Below are positions 21,697-32,721 of a stretch of DNA of 64,000 nt, one piece after another. Source of the stretch: Lumbricus terrestris (lineage: Eukaryota > Annelida > Clitellata > Crassiclitellata > Lumbricidae); assembly GCA_949752735.1 (NCBI GenBank), contig OX457044.1, forward strand, positions 12,759,294 through 12,823,293, given 5' to 3'. Below the pieces are notes generated by a model. It did not search any database. It was not told the DNA's origin and saw only the letters and a list, made by a program, of their open reading frames with translations. The position numbers and the translations under genes were made by a program. Each line of letters starts with the position of its first letter. The first letter of the stretch is position 1.

Positions 21697-23125
21697 CAGC
21701 GGTTCTCAACCGGGGGTCCGCGGACCCAGGGCCGTGTTTAACATAGGTCCATTCGGTGCGGTGCACCGAATGCCCTAAGGCCTAAGCCGGGAGTTTTGTT
21801 CCTATTGGCCAAATGTCTTATTCGAGTGCAGCGAGTTTCAGTGCTACTTAGGCCTAAACCTTTTGTAAAATTTAATAAGTAAGTGTAAGAAAACATTAAT
21901 TAAAAGCGTAGCTACCATAAAAGCCCTATAGGATTATATAAATTTCTTTATGATATACATGTATACTTATTTACACGTAGCCGTAGCTTTTGGAAAACCA
22001 ACAGCCGCTCGAACGACACTATGCCTCTGCGGTAAAGCTTTGCACCGACACTCGAGGAACCTTAAACACGGCCCTGCGCGGACCCCTGGGGGTCCGCGAC
22101 CATCTGCCTGGGGGTCCGCGAGCATGTCCTGAAAATTACATATTTCTTAGTTAAAAACATAGAAACAGATAAATCTTTGTCAATTTTTCAATATTTCTCC
22201 TTTTCAATGGCGACATGAAACTAATAATACGCTGATTAATGACAAATTCATTTGTTTTAGATGAGTCTGTTTGTAACCGACTCTAGATTTCGGGATGCTT
22301 TTGAGAGAGTTTCTTATAGAAAAAGACCACTGCAGCCTGTAATTCATTTACATGTAAATAAACAACTCCTGAGTTTCAACTTTGGCTTACCTGGCTGGCA
22401 TTTTTGAATTAACTGAATTCCTCTACGCAAGTGATGCAGAAAAATCTTATCACCTTTAATTAGTGATAAAGTGTCTGCTTGTACAAAAGAGATGATCTCT
22501 GGTGCAAAACGGATAGTGGTTGATAACTTTGACACATTTTGATCAATTGCATGAATTCACATAAAAATAAAGAAATGCTCAGATCAATCAACCAAAATTT
22601 GTTAATTTAATTTCCGGTCAATCATAGCTGGATCAGTTCAACTTCTAATTTGGTAATTTGAACGTTCACAGTTTTTCGTGAGCTAGCTTCCAGTCAGTTT
22701 CTTGCAAACTTTGATTCGTGGAATTTACTAACCCCAGAATTGAACCAAATCATAGAACTGACTAGTGACATTAGGCCTACATTGAAGATGTACGTTGCAT
22801 CCATGCAAGAGTTAGCTTGATGCATGAGTGTTTCGGGCAGATAAACTGTGCTCGAATATGCATGCCCAAAGCTTACATTAAAATAAACTACAGTTTTTTC
22901 TAATAAATTTCAAATAATCTTATCAGTAATATAAATTTGTACTACAGGATTGCAGGGGCATATCTATGCTATATTGTAGCATACATGTAAGTCTACTATT
23001 ATATAGGATTATTTAGTCGCACAGTCACGATAATGCGCCAAAGGCGTCAAATTTCGGTGGGGGTCCGTGACCGGGACCAAAAATTAAAAAGGGGTCCGTC
23101 AGTGTGAAAAGGTTGAGAACCGCTG
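21697..23125. mobile_element. hAT element, CAGCGGTTCTCAACC family
   Basis: 1429 bp, TIRs CAGCGGTTCTCAACC, perfect 8-bp duplication CATTAAAG (21689-21696 and 23126-23133). GGGGTCCGCG repeats near both ends. It carries another hAT near its left end. No transposase domain could be read. Confidence 0.85.
21727..22076. mobile_element. hAT MITE nested in a hAT
   Basis: 350 bp, TIRs CAGGGCCGTGTTTAA, perfect duplication CGCGGACC (21719-21726 and 22077-22084). Subterminal TTCGGTGCGGTGCACCGAA palindrome. Confidence 0.85.
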
Positions 23126-23527
23126 CATTAAAGGGAGATTTAATAATGATTCTTATGGCTTTTTTCTGCAGTCTATTTAGCTTAGTTAGGTGAGTGTCAT
23201 ATGTAGATGTCCAAATGAGATTGCAGTAACTTAAGTGTTGGTGTATAAGTGTGAAGTATAATGATTTTAGTGCATGAAGTGGGATACTTAATAATGATAG
23301 ATGTCATAATATGGAGACTCTAGTGATATATTCATTATACAATACAATACAATTAGTCATTTATACCGCGCTTTAACAAAACAAGTCTTGCACAAGAGCG
23401 CGCTTCACTACAGATCTAGTTATAATGCAATGAAAATAAATGAGTTTTTAACTTTGATTTAAACTCTACAACAGATGAGCACTGGCGAATAAAGGTTGGA
23501 AGACTGTTCCATTCTTTGGGTCCTGAT

Positions 23528-23705
23528 CAGTGCTAAAAGTGTGGAAAAATAAGTGCCTGGACGTCCCTTACCTCTCCAAAAAAAGTGCCTGGACGCCCCT
23601 TACCTTCCCAGTCAGTGCTGGCCAATAAGTGGCAGGACGGCGTTCAGATTTTAAAATAAGTGCATGGACGCCGTCCATGACCGTCCAGGCACACTTTAAG
23701 CCCTG
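23528..23705. mobile_element. Short hAT MITE in LINE F
   Basis: 178 bp between CAGTGCTAAAAGTGTG and CACACTTTAAGCCCTG, perfect duplication GTCCTGAT (23520-23527 and 23706-23713). Inside, AAGTGCCTGGACG is repeated three times. Confidence 0.85.
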
Positions 23706-25043
23706 GTCCTGATACAGCGAAAGCGCGACTTCCAAACTTCCGGTTTGTGCGAAGTGTAGCAGTCACTTCGCGACGACGATCGAAGTCCTCTGGACTTGGA
23801 GGCGGAACATGACGTGACCATGGATGTCATGTAGGATGGAGAAGTTCCGTAGTGGATATGAAACATCAGGAGGGAAATTTTGAAAGCAATGCGAGCACGG
23901 ATGGGAAGCCAGTGTAGTTGTTTCAGAGCTGAAGTGATGTGGTCTCTGGGACCAAGACCTTTTATCAGGCGTGCGGCCGTATGTAGAACTGAAGACAGGG
24001 GTTGAAGTGTTGATGATGGAAGACCAGATAGAACAGAGTTGCAGTAATCGAGACGAGAGATGACGAGAGCTTGAGTGAGAATACGAAGGCAGGTTTCATT
24101 CAGACAACGTTTCACTTGTCGGATTCGGCGAAGGTGAAAGAAGCATGCTCTGGCTATAGAAGATATATGTTGGTTCATCTGTAAACTGCTGTCAAGTAGC
24201 ACACCGAGGTCACGAATCACGTCAGATGGTGGAATAGAGCAGTTGGAGTCGAGGTCAAGACTTTTCCTTAATTGGTTGTTGTTTCGTCCACTTTGTCGGT
24301 CAAACCAAATGAGTTCTGTCTTGGTGGCATTTAGTTTCAAGCGCATAGATGCACACCAAGACTGAATATCATGGAAACAGGCTGCAATCTTGACTTTGAT
24401 GTTACCAATGTTCTGTCCGGATAGCTTTATGTAGAGTTGGGTGTCATCAGCATACAAGTGAATCATGAGACCATGCTGCAAGGCAATGTTAACAATGTTG
24501 GAAGTGTATAGAATAAAGAGGAGTGGGCCAAGAATGGAGCCCTGGGGGACACCGAAAAGGACAAAAAACATTTTAGAAGAGGACCCACCAAGTTTAATAC
24601 TGTAAGATCTTGAGGAAAGGAAAGAGGCAATCCACTGAATACCTGAAGCAGTCACGCCAAATTGAGTTTGTAGGAGTTTAAGGAGAATGGTGTGATCCAC
24701 ACAATCGAAGGCCGCAGAGAAATCCAGAAGTAGCAGGGCTGCAATGAGTCGATCCCGAGTCAAGGGCCAGAACAATGTCGTTGTAGACTTTGATGACTGC
24801 AGTTTCGGTGGAGTCATGGCGACGAAATCCAGATTGCGTTGGTGGAAGCAGATGATTTGATTCAATGTAAAAAGATAGTTGTTTATGAACAACACGTTCG
24901 ACGAGCTTCGAGATGAAGGACAAATTCGAAATGGGCCGGTAACTGGCCGGATCTGTCGGGTCTAATCCTGACTTCTTTACACGAGGTCGAATGATGGCAC
25001 GTTTGTGCTTAGGTGGTAGACAGGCTTGGGTTATATAATACAC
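23696..25043 (-). pseudogene. Reverse transcriptase of LINE F
   Basis: Copies element RNA into DNA in target-primed retrotransposition (known of the family). A 24678-25043 frame encodes RT motifs from DPTDPASYRPISNLSF to QSGFRRHDSTETAV; a frame change follows, and 23696-24895 continues with LLLDFSAAFDCVDH (palm, first Asp), GVPQGSILGPLLFILY, the catalytic YADDTQLY, LKLNATKTELIWF, DLGVLLD, ISRLDYCNSVLSGLP and LHWLPIRARIAFK. All core RT residues are present, but the frame break near 24.75 kb and the missing endonuclease make it a pseudogene. The C-terminal end is displaced by the hAT MITE. Confidence 0.85.
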
Positions 25044-25045
25044 CT

Positions 25046-25394
25046 CTCTGCTCTATGGAATCCTTGAAGGTATTCCACTGAATGCATAAGTGTCTGTTTT
25101 TATATTTTTGGGATCAATAAACAAGTCGATGTCAACTACGTACCACATAATTATATAATATTACGGTCGATGTAATATTGACAGTTTAATTTGTCCGCTC
25201 ACCGCTAGAGGTGCTGAATTATTATTATGCAGAATCCTCCGGCGACTCTGGCTGCCTATCCAAGATGTAAGCAGAGTATCATAAGGTGTGATGCTTCTAA
25301 TAGCGTTATAAAAGCAAAACAGCGCTCGCAAGGAAACAAAGTGTAGGTAACGCCGAATTTTGGGATAATAGCGATTATTTGAACATCGGTATAT
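25046..25394. other. Unassigned, with a LINE-tail-like phrase
   Basis: TTTTTGGGATCAATAAACAAGT near 25105 is the inverse of the LINE E 3' tail at 20965. A 115-codon minus-strand frame (25161-25508) has no recognisable domain and partly overlaps the repeat described next. Confidence 0.35.
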
Positions 25395-25512
25395 AGATGT
25401 TAACGATGACTCGGTAGCTGACATGCAGTGCGGCGCAGCAAGTAAACACTGGCCGTCACAGACTGGGGCAAAATAGAGCGCTTTGACAAACGGTGATCGA
25501 TAGCCCAATGTT
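25395..25512 (-). repeat. GGCTATCGATC repeat, inverted copy
   Basis: On the minus strand: GGGCTATCGATCACCG, GCGCTCTATTTTGCC, TGTGACGGCCAGTGTTTACT, matching the 17.5 and 28.2 kb copies. Confidence 0.6.
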
Positions 25513-25589
25513 TCCGCAAAAGTAAGTCGGTCAATCAGTGATCAGAAGACCACAAGGCATTCATTTACCCGAAAATATATATTTTCATA

Positions 25590-26515
25590 AATATCGTAAT
25601 CGTAATCTCGAAACTTCTACAGCGCCCACAAAAGCCAAGTCGCGGGAACCAGCTTATTCACAGGCGCTCAATCAAAACAAAATCGATAGGCAGCGGGTCA
25701 AGTCCGGAGAGTCAGGCAGGCAGATAGATGGACGGCTAAGGTGGGTGATGTTTAGAATTGAAATGACGAGGGATGTGATGAGAAGAGGAGGAATCAGGAT
25801 AGGATTTGTGAAAGAGCAATGTTTTCAGTTTTGAGTGAAAGACCTGTGGGGAGATAGCGAGAGGTGGAGTTTTGGTGAGTTCGTATGTTGGGTCGGAAGT
25901 TTGCCGAAGTGCTGGCGGAAGTTTGTTCCAGAGAGGTGGAACGGCAATGGCTATGGAGCGGTTTGCAAATTTCAGTGATGAAGTGATGGGAGGGCGAAGC
26001 AGTGTAATGGAGGATGAGGAGCGTGTTGAACGAGGTGGCTGGATGGTGAACAACTGACGAAGGTAGAACGGCTGGGATGATTGAAGTGTATTGTAAGTGA
26101 GTGAGAGGACTTTGTATTCGATGCGTTCAGGTATTTTGAGCCAGTGAAGTGATTTCAGGACAGGAGTGATGTGGTGACGTTTGGGGGTTTTCGTCACTGC
26201 ACGGGCGAGGGCATTCTGGATAGCTTGGAGGCGGTTAATTTGGGTTATATCAATGTTTAGGAAGAGAGAGTTGCAGTAATCAAGTTTCGCATGAACTATG
26301 GATGTGGCTATTGTGGATGCAGTTTTAAAGTCGAGCATAGGTCGGATTCTGCGGAGATCTCGTATGTGCATGAAACAAGTGCGGGAAAGTTGGGTTATGT
26401 GGTCGGAGAAGCTAAGATGCTGGTCAAAGATTACACCTAGGTTTCGGACAGGAGAATTTGCGGAGAAAGTGTGGTTGGAAGAAGAGTCATTGTTGAAATA
26501 TATATATATAAGCTA
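25590..26515 (-). mobile_element. LINE B copy 2, 5'-truncated
   Basis: One frame (25736-26371) encodes the post-RT region: DLRRIRPMLDFKT, DYCNSLFLNIDITQINRL, ALARAV, LKSLHWLKIPERIEYK, FANRSIAIAVPPLWN, FHSKLKTLLF. The 3' UTR starts near 25598 with CCAGCTTATTCACAGGCGC. Truncated upstream at a TA run (about 26505). No RT active site. Confidence 0.85.
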
Positions 26516-26635
26516 AAGAACACGACTAAATCAATTGATCTTGAACACCTATCCTCTGTTTATCAATTCAAACGCAAATGTTTAAGCAAGAAACAGAGCT
26601 TAGGACCATTCAGGCCTAAGTAAAATCAAGACGCA

Positions 26636-27708
26636 GGTAAAAGTGCATTTTAGCGTATTTTATTATTTCGAAATCGATATGGTGCATTTTAGCGTATTTT
26701 ATTATTTAGCGGGTTAAACCGTAGTTTAGGCTGATAAATTCTTTGTACCGTATTTTAGGCTGATAAATTATTTTGACATTATCCGAGGCTGCAAAATGTA
26801 CATACAAGTAATTTATGGATCGTCAGGTTCAATCCAGCTTCCATTTCATCTATAAAAATGCCTTTATTCAGCTTCCATTTCTCTTGCGTTTTTCGTCAAT
26901 CCAGCCTCCATTTCACCTGTAAAAGGTCTTCATCCAGCTTCCGTTACTTAAACGTTTTTTCGTCAATCCAGCTTCCATTTATATACTGCAATTTTTCTTC
27001 TCGCGTTTTCAGTTTATATTGGTTTCTTCTGGTTGCGAATGCTCGGAAATTGGAATAGCACGTTGTATGGTGCACTATATTCATGATTGGTGGTGTTTCT
27101 TAATTTATCAGCCTAAACTACGGGATATCGATAACGGAAATAATTTATCAGCCTAAACTACGGTTTAACCATTTAGCGTATGTATTTACATATTTCGGTT
27201 GATGAAAAAAAAGTTACAAACAGACCAAATTGAGTGTTATTGAAAGCTGGATTGGTGAAAACTTCTTGGTGAACTAGAAGCTGAATTGATGAAAAAACAC
27301 TTGAGAAATGGAAGGTGGATTAAGGTATTAATGACTGACATAGCAGCTGGATGGACAAAAATAACGCTCAAGAAATGGAAACGGAACTGATGAAAAGATT
27401 GCTTGAGAAATATAAGTTGGTTTGAGGATAATTATTTCCCTTAAATAGAAGCGGGTTGCTGAAAAGATACTTAATTAAATGAGAGCTTGGTTGATGACAA
27501 ATAATTGTTATTTAAATAGAATCAGGATTGCAGAAAAAAAATTGTTGCTGCAACAGAAGCTGGATTGACGAAAGTGTTACATGCCAAGGTAGAATTCGGA
27601 TTGATGAAAATACCTGCGGAAGTTCGAAAATGCACCCAAACAATAAAATACGCTATTTATTTGTAGCTAAGCGGTTTAGAATGAAATACGCTAAAATGCA
27701 CTTTTACC
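26636..27708. mobile_element. Foldback element with minisatellite arms
   Basis: 1073 bp, outer TIR GGTAAAAGTGCATTTTAGCG and its inverse, perfect duplication AAGACGCA (26628-26635 and 27709-27716; CAAGACGCA if the element starts one base later). Arms consist of repeats: a TTTAGGCTGATAAATT pair, then repeated TCAATCCAGCTTCCATTTC units, inverted on the other side. No protein. The core unit is the same as in the element at 32722-33401. Confidence 0.8.
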
Positions 27709-27719
27709 AAGACGCATTC

Positions 27720-28094
27720 TGACTTGGCTCTACCTATAGCCAAAAAGGCCTATAAAGGTATGTTACTATGTTTAAACGGTAGAAAAAGTCGTAGAATTCC
27801 GAGTCAGTAAAAGTCACTACTAAGAAATATCCTGTTGCTGTAGCTGAAAAAATATTACAAAATGTTTATATAGTGCTATTTTTAGTCCTATCCATTGCTA
27901 TACTTGGGTAATATATATCGTGTGATAAACTATGGGGCCTAATTATTGGGCGACTAGAAGCTGTAGATAGCTACTTTATGCTTACTGACTTTGCATGACA
28001 GCTTATTTTGGATTTTTTACCAAGTGTAATCCGACACTTTGATTGTGTTCTTTAGCTTATTATAAGCTATTTAAGTTTATTAATATTTCATTAG
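27720..28094. other. Unassigned AT-rich sequence
   Basis: No gene or clear repeat. Confidence 0.4.
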
Positions 28095-28310
28095 AGGCCA
28101 CTTCAAGGGGGCTACTGAGAGGTGCAAGAAAATATACGTTTTCATGGTCTTCTGATCAATGACTGACTGACTTACTTTTCGCGGAAATATTGGGCTATCG
28201 ATCGTCGTAGGTCAGAGCGCTCTATTCTGCCCTGATCTGCGACAGCCATAGTGTTTACTTGCTGCATGTCGGCTGCCAAACCATCGTTAACGTCTACCCA
28301 TCGGTATTTT
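28095..28310. repeat. GGCTATCGATC repeat, third location
   Basis: Contains TTTTCATGGTCTTCTGATCA, GGGCTATCGATCGTCGTAGG, GCGCTCTATTCTGCC and TAACGTCTACC in the same order as at 17.5 kb. A LINE C-like tail (CACTTCAAGGGGGCTACTGA) is inserted near 28090-28126. Confidence 0.6.
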
Positions 28311-28376
28311 AGCTGTCATCAAAAACCATGGACTCAACGCCTGTAGGTGTCTGATGCCATTTTAGCTGTACATTAT

Positions 28377-28660
28377 TATATTTTATTTGAATTTTCTGTT
28401 AGCTGCCAGTGGCGCTTTGCTGTTGCGTTGTTTGACTCGGGATCTGCTGAAAATAAGATCGCCCCTCCCACTCCTGGCTTGGCCGAACCAGGAGCGTTCC
28501 AACACTTAGGCCATTAGTGTTAAGTATATCGAGTCTGTTGTAGCCGACCTGCGTGTCGTGCGAAGCTTGCCGTATTTCGTATAACTTGTACCTGTAATCG
28601 TTCTGCAGTGTGTCAGATTGAATGTGAATAAACAAATATTATATATAAGTCAAGGAAGTC
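28377..28660 (+). mobile_element. SINE 3 body, head missing
   Basis: Matches the minus-strand SINE at 63045-63407 from TATTTGAATTTTCTGTTAGC to AATAAACAAATATTA, but lacks the tRNA-like head. Purely non-coding; 5'-truncated insertion. Confidence 0.7.
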
Positions 28661-28677
28661 ATTATTTTTGTTATTAT

Positions 28678-28697
28678 TATTATTATTATTACTATTG
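28678..28697. repeat. (TTA)n microsatellite
   Basis: ATT/TTA run directly before LINE B copy 3. Confidence 0.85.
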
Positions 28698-29395
28698 GCT
28701 ACTGCAACTCTTTCTTCCTAAACATTGATATCACCCAAATTAACCGCCTCCAAGCTATCCAGAATGCCCTCGCCCGTGCAGTCATTAAAACCCCCAAACG
28801 TTACTGCATCACTCCTGTCCTGAAATCACTTCACGGGCTCAAAGTAACTGAACACATCGAATACAAAGTCCTCTCACTCACAATACACTTCAATCATGCC
28901 AGCCGTCATACCTTCTTCAGTTGTTTACCATCCAGCCACCTCGTTCAACACACTCCTCATACTCCATTACACTGCTTCGCCCTCCCATCACTTCATCACT
29001 GAAATTCGCAAACCGCTCCATAGCCATTGTCGTTCCACTTCTTTGGAAACAAATTTTGCCAGCACTACGGCAAACTTCCGACCCGTCATACGAGCTCATC
29101 AAAACTCCGCCTCTCACTCTCTCCACACAGGTCTTTCACTCAAAACTGAAAACATTGCTCTGTCACAAATCTTTTCCTGACTCTTCCTCTTCTCCTCTCA
29201 TCCCTCGTCATTTCAACTCAAAAAAAACATCGCCCACTTTAGCCGTCCATCTGTCTGCCTGCCTGACTCTCCGGACTTGACCCGCTGCCGATCGATTTTG
29301 TTTTGATTGAGCGCCTGTGAATAAGCTGGTTCCCTGCGACTTGGCTTTTATGGGCGCTGTAGAAGTTTTGAGATTATTTAAGATCGCATCAATCT
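28698..29395 (+). mobile_element. LINE B copy 3
   Basis: Plus-strand copy starting within YCNSLFLNIDITQINRL and running through LKSLHGLKV, FANRSIAIVVPLLW and FHSKLKTLL to the B-family 3' UTR (GCGCCTGTGAATAAGCTGG). Frames 28921-29280 and others are offset by indels. 5'-truncated; no RT. Confidence 0.8.
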
Positions 29396-29967
29396 GGACC
29401 ACTACATCTACTTCTCCTCCTCCAGAATTCTCCATCACCCGATGCTCGTCTTTCCATCCTCAATGAGTCCAGAGTTATGATGTCTCATCCTCGCTGCTGC
29501 CCCGAAGATTTGTCAGCTGGACCCTAAGCCCACGTTCCTCATCGAGGAGCTAATCGACGACCTCCTTCCATTTCTTACCATGCTCTGCAACCGGTCGATC
29601 CAGGAGGCTCATCTACCTACATCGCAGAAGCGGTCCATCCTCCTTCCAGCCTTGAAGCGAGATGTACTTGACACAAGCGATCCTGAAAACCCATTGCTAA
29701 TGTGACATTCCTTTCCAAAATATTATAACAAATAGTTTATATTCAACTAATCACTTTTATTTAGATGCTAATGGGCTACTCCCTCCCCTACAGTCAGGTT
29801 TTCGGAGAAACCATTCTACTGAAACCCTGGTAGTTCAGCACTTATTCAACTTCTATGGTGCTATGGGCTGTGGTCAGATAACCCTTTTGGCTCTTTTTGA
29901 TGTCGGCTCTGCCTTTGACTCTGTCGACCATTCTATCCTCCTTCAGTGCCTCTCTGTCTCTTTTCGT

Positions 29968-30540
29968 CATCATCATCATCAATATCATTAGGCTCAATGC
30001 CCGTAAGAGTCCGACGCCACTCTCTGTCTGAGTCTGTCTCGCGTCATGCTGCCCAGCTTCAACATGTCCGGTCAGCAGGTCTGCTCCATACCATTGACAT
30101 CTTGGAGCAGCTAGACCACCTTGTATGAATGAAGAGAATATAGGGAGAGGGTCATGAAGGACAGCCTGAGTCAATGCTTGTATGTGTCCCACACTCTCCC
30201 CCGACGCTCTCCACCGGTCTGTCCTGAACGGCCTGCGCATGTCTGCTCCACATCATGAGACCTTTGAAGCATCTGGGTCGCTCTGTCTTTTGTTTGTATG
30301 TGCACTTGCTATAGCGCCCCTTCAAGTTCTCTATCTACTCAGAGGCGCTCCCGAATGCAGAGCGGACACTGCATCGGAGTTTCACGCCGAAGCGCTGAGC
30401 AATTGTGAGTGAAAGACTTGCCCAGGGTCCTTACGCGGCAAGGTGGATTCGAACCTTGAACCTTCCGGCTCCAAGGCAACGACGCCACCACTACACCACC
30501 GTGCCCCACACTTGTGTCATGGTTTTTACGAGTTTCAATC
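29968..30540 (-). mobile_element. RTE-like LINE 3' end in LINE C
   Basis: Starts (as a minus-strand tail) with an ATC run and shows the same 3' UTR as 12633/15464-15790. The target GTCTCTTTTYGT is duplicated at 29956-29967 and 30541-30552 (one mismatch). SINE 2 is inserted in it. Confidence 0.75.
30295..30512 (-). mobile_element. tRNA-derived SINE 2, copy 1
   Basis: Minus strand: head GGGGCACGGTGGTGTAGTGG with a B box GGTTCGAATCC, then a body (TGCAGTGTCCGC) and the 3' end GAGCGCCTCTGAGTAGATAG…GAAGGGGCGCTATA, which is also the LINE C 3' end. A second copy is at 40051-41018. Confidence 0.75.
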
Positions 30541-30654
30541 GTCTCTTTTTGTGCTGGCTCATAAACCCTTAGAATGACTACACTCTTTCCTTACAGATCG
30601 CACAAACTATGTCATAGTTGGTCAAGTGTCACTCTTTCCTCATAGTTGGCTCCA

Positions 30655-30985
30655 TTAGGTCTAACTGGAACTGCAACGACATAATGACGCAGTGAATCTT
30701 CGGAAGCGAAAGCTATCCCAGAGGAACGGTCCCACCTAAGGAACCTTGAACGTTCAGCAAACTGTGAGTCATAACCGGAATTGTTGGGGAATGGGAGAAA
30801 CCTGGGTCGGGAATCGGTCGAGGTCGGGGTAGCTAAATAACATCGGATTTAAGTATATTATCAACTCTCGACTAAACCGTGTTATTCACGGGAACTTAGC
30901 GTTTATTTTGTTTGCTAAATAATAACTGCTTTAATTTACACTGGCTTCTGAATTGCTTTAAAATAATCCCCCCGTCCTAACCGGC
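30655..30985. other. Unassigned block inside LINE C
   Basis: Replaces the expected RT active-site region of this LINE copy. G-rich near 30790-30830. No terminal repeats recognised; insertion plus deletion is likely. Confidence 0.4.
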
Positions 30986-31167
30986 GGGGTATAACTGACC
31001 ATACTCAAAAAGAACTTGTGACAGTCCTGCAGTCCTATCCCATGATGCCGCTGTGGTCCTTGTCAACACCTTCGTTACCAGCTGAATTGATCATTGCTGC
31101 TCAGCTCTCGCAGGTTGCCTATCAGCTCATGCACTCTGCTGCTCGGCTTATTGGTCATATTCCAAAA

Positions 31168-32290
31168 CTAGCTGGGGTACTCGGTGTTGCCCGTGAATTT
31201 TAGGATTCGCCGCGTTCCCGGCCACTCCCATTCCGTCCATCCCCTCTCTCCTTCCCTCCCCTCCTGCCCTCCATTCCTCCCTCCCACTCCCCTCACCTTC
31301 CCCTTCTTCCCTTCCCTCCCCTCCCACCTTCCCTCCCCACCTTTCCACCCCTCCCTCCACTCCCCACCCTTCCCACCTTCCTCCCCTCCCTCTCACCCCC
31401 TCCTTCCCTCCCCTCCCTCCATCCCTCCCCACCTCCCACTCACTTCACTTCCCCCTCCTTCCCCTCCCTTTCATCCCCCACTCACCACCTCTCTCCTCCG
31501 TCCCTCTCTCTCCACTCCGCCACATCCACCATACCCCACCGCAATCTGACCTCCACCGGTACGCCACCCATGAAATTTTGGTTTTGGGGAAAAATTTTAT
31601 TTCCTCCCTCTCAACTCCCCCCACACACCCAACCACCCATGACCACACTCCGACCTCGACCGGTACGCCACCCGTGAAATTTTGGTTTTCCGGATAATTT
31701 TTCTTCCCCCAGCCCCGCACCCCCACGACACTCCTTTTCTTTTTTCATTGGCCTGTCACGCTGAGAGCGCTTCTGAATAGCTCTGCTGTGAGAAGCGCTT
31801 TTCAAATGCTTTATTAGATTAGATTAGACCCCATCTCACTCCGACCTCCACCAGTACTCAACCCGTTAAATGTTTTTTCTGGGAAAACGATTTTCCTCAC
31901 AACACCTCACCACACTCCGACCTCCACCGGTACGCCACCCGTGAAATTTGGTTTTTCGGGAAATTTTTTTTTTTAAAATAATTTTTCCCCAAAATACCCT
32001 GCCACACTCGGCCATGTGGGCCGAGATGTGCGTTGGGTGGAGGCGAGGTGGCCCGTGTAAAAATCTGTCTAGCTGTAACGTTTCAGGTGAATTAGTGTGA
32101 TAATATGTATGGCAACCGCTGAAAAAGTAGCAAAAATGAGGGGTTTTGCCCCCACCCTGGCCATCCCATAGTGGCAGAGATTCGTGAACCCCCCTATGAT
32201 CTGGCCCGGGTCGACCTCGACCCCCCTGCGAAGGTTTGGAATTGATTACTTCAAAACCGTGGTCGCAGAGTTACTGAAATATATATAAGA
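31168..32290 (-). mobile_element. Non-autonomous Helitron
   Basis: On the minus strand it starts TCTTATATATATTTC after an A and ends in a GC hairpin and CAGCTAG before a T: the A|TC…CTAG|T signature of Helitrons. Removing 1123 bp leaves LINE C reading CATATTCCAAAATATGCCCC without loss. The interior holds CT-rich DNA (31225-31560) and about four repeats of CCGGTACGCCACCCGTGAAA. No Rep/helicase. Its 5' part resembles the Helitron start at 59251. Confidence 0.85.
31225..31560. repeat. CT-rich low-complexity tract in the Helitron
   Basis: Irregular CCCTCC/CCTTCCCT repeats; long open frames on both strands here come from composition only. Confidence 0.9.
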
Positions 32291-32721
32291 TATGCCCCAT
32301 TTCTGCTTACAGGCATGATGTTTTGCACTGGCTTCCAGCCTCGCAGCACATCTACAGCAGTGCGGCCTGTGTGCCGCATGCGGCCCGCAGGGTGATTTCA
32401 AGTGGCCCACAGAGCTCACTGAAAAAATTAAACTTTGAGCCAAATAAAGTTAACGACAAAGTCAGAGGTCGACTGTTGCGTTTATTCTTATTGATAATTT
32501 TGCAACAGTTGTCGGAGTTTCGACAGCTACCAGAAAGGCAAACCGACAACTAATGTTCTCTTTCTACCCCACTGAAGGGGGTTAGGTTCCCGTAGTCTCT
32601 CCATGAGACTGAAACACGACTTCTGGTTTTATTCCTGTAATTCGCAAACCATCACAAACCGTTCAGTTCTAGTCATTCCTTGCAGAGATCAACCATGTCT
32701 GTAAGTGACTGTGATTGTGCC

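Larger units (their letters stand above)
20946..23310 (-). mobile_element. LINE E 3' region, interrupted by a hAT
   Basis: Minus-strand LINE 3' end starting with a TTTATTGATCCCAAAA-type tail and a 47-bp duplication (21000-21095). Coding is heavily broken; on either side of the hAT, conceptual translation gives YCNLIWTSTYDTHLTKLN, LQKKAIRI and FNTLYQQLNLLKI, the post-RT region of CR1/jockey-like proteins. No RT active site remains. Confidence 0.6.
23340..25045 (-). mobile_element. LINE F, best-preserved RT of the window
   Basis: Minus-strand L2/CR1-type element. The 3' end is at 23340 with an AATAC repeat tail. Two overlapping frames cover nearly the whole RT and its C-terminal region (see the ORF entry). 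The 5' end is cut near 25045, so no endonuclease. A 178-bp hAT MITE sits in its 3' part (23528-23705). Confidence 0.85.

Noticed and set aside
25161..25508. 115-codon minus-strand frame as a possible gene
   Set aside because: Half of it is the GGCTATCGATC repeat, whose other copies have stops in the same frame; no splice signals or domain seen.
31148..31805. Long open frames on both strands through the CT-rich tract
   Set aside because: They reflect the CCCTCC composition within a Helitron; residues are only Pro/Ser/Leu or Gly/Glu/Arg with no domain.
32684..32706. A tiny exon-like unit with TTCCTTGCAG acceptor, ATGTCT and GTAAGT donor
   Set aside because: It lies inside the hAT element at 32358-34903 next to a foldback insertion; no compatible exon was found.
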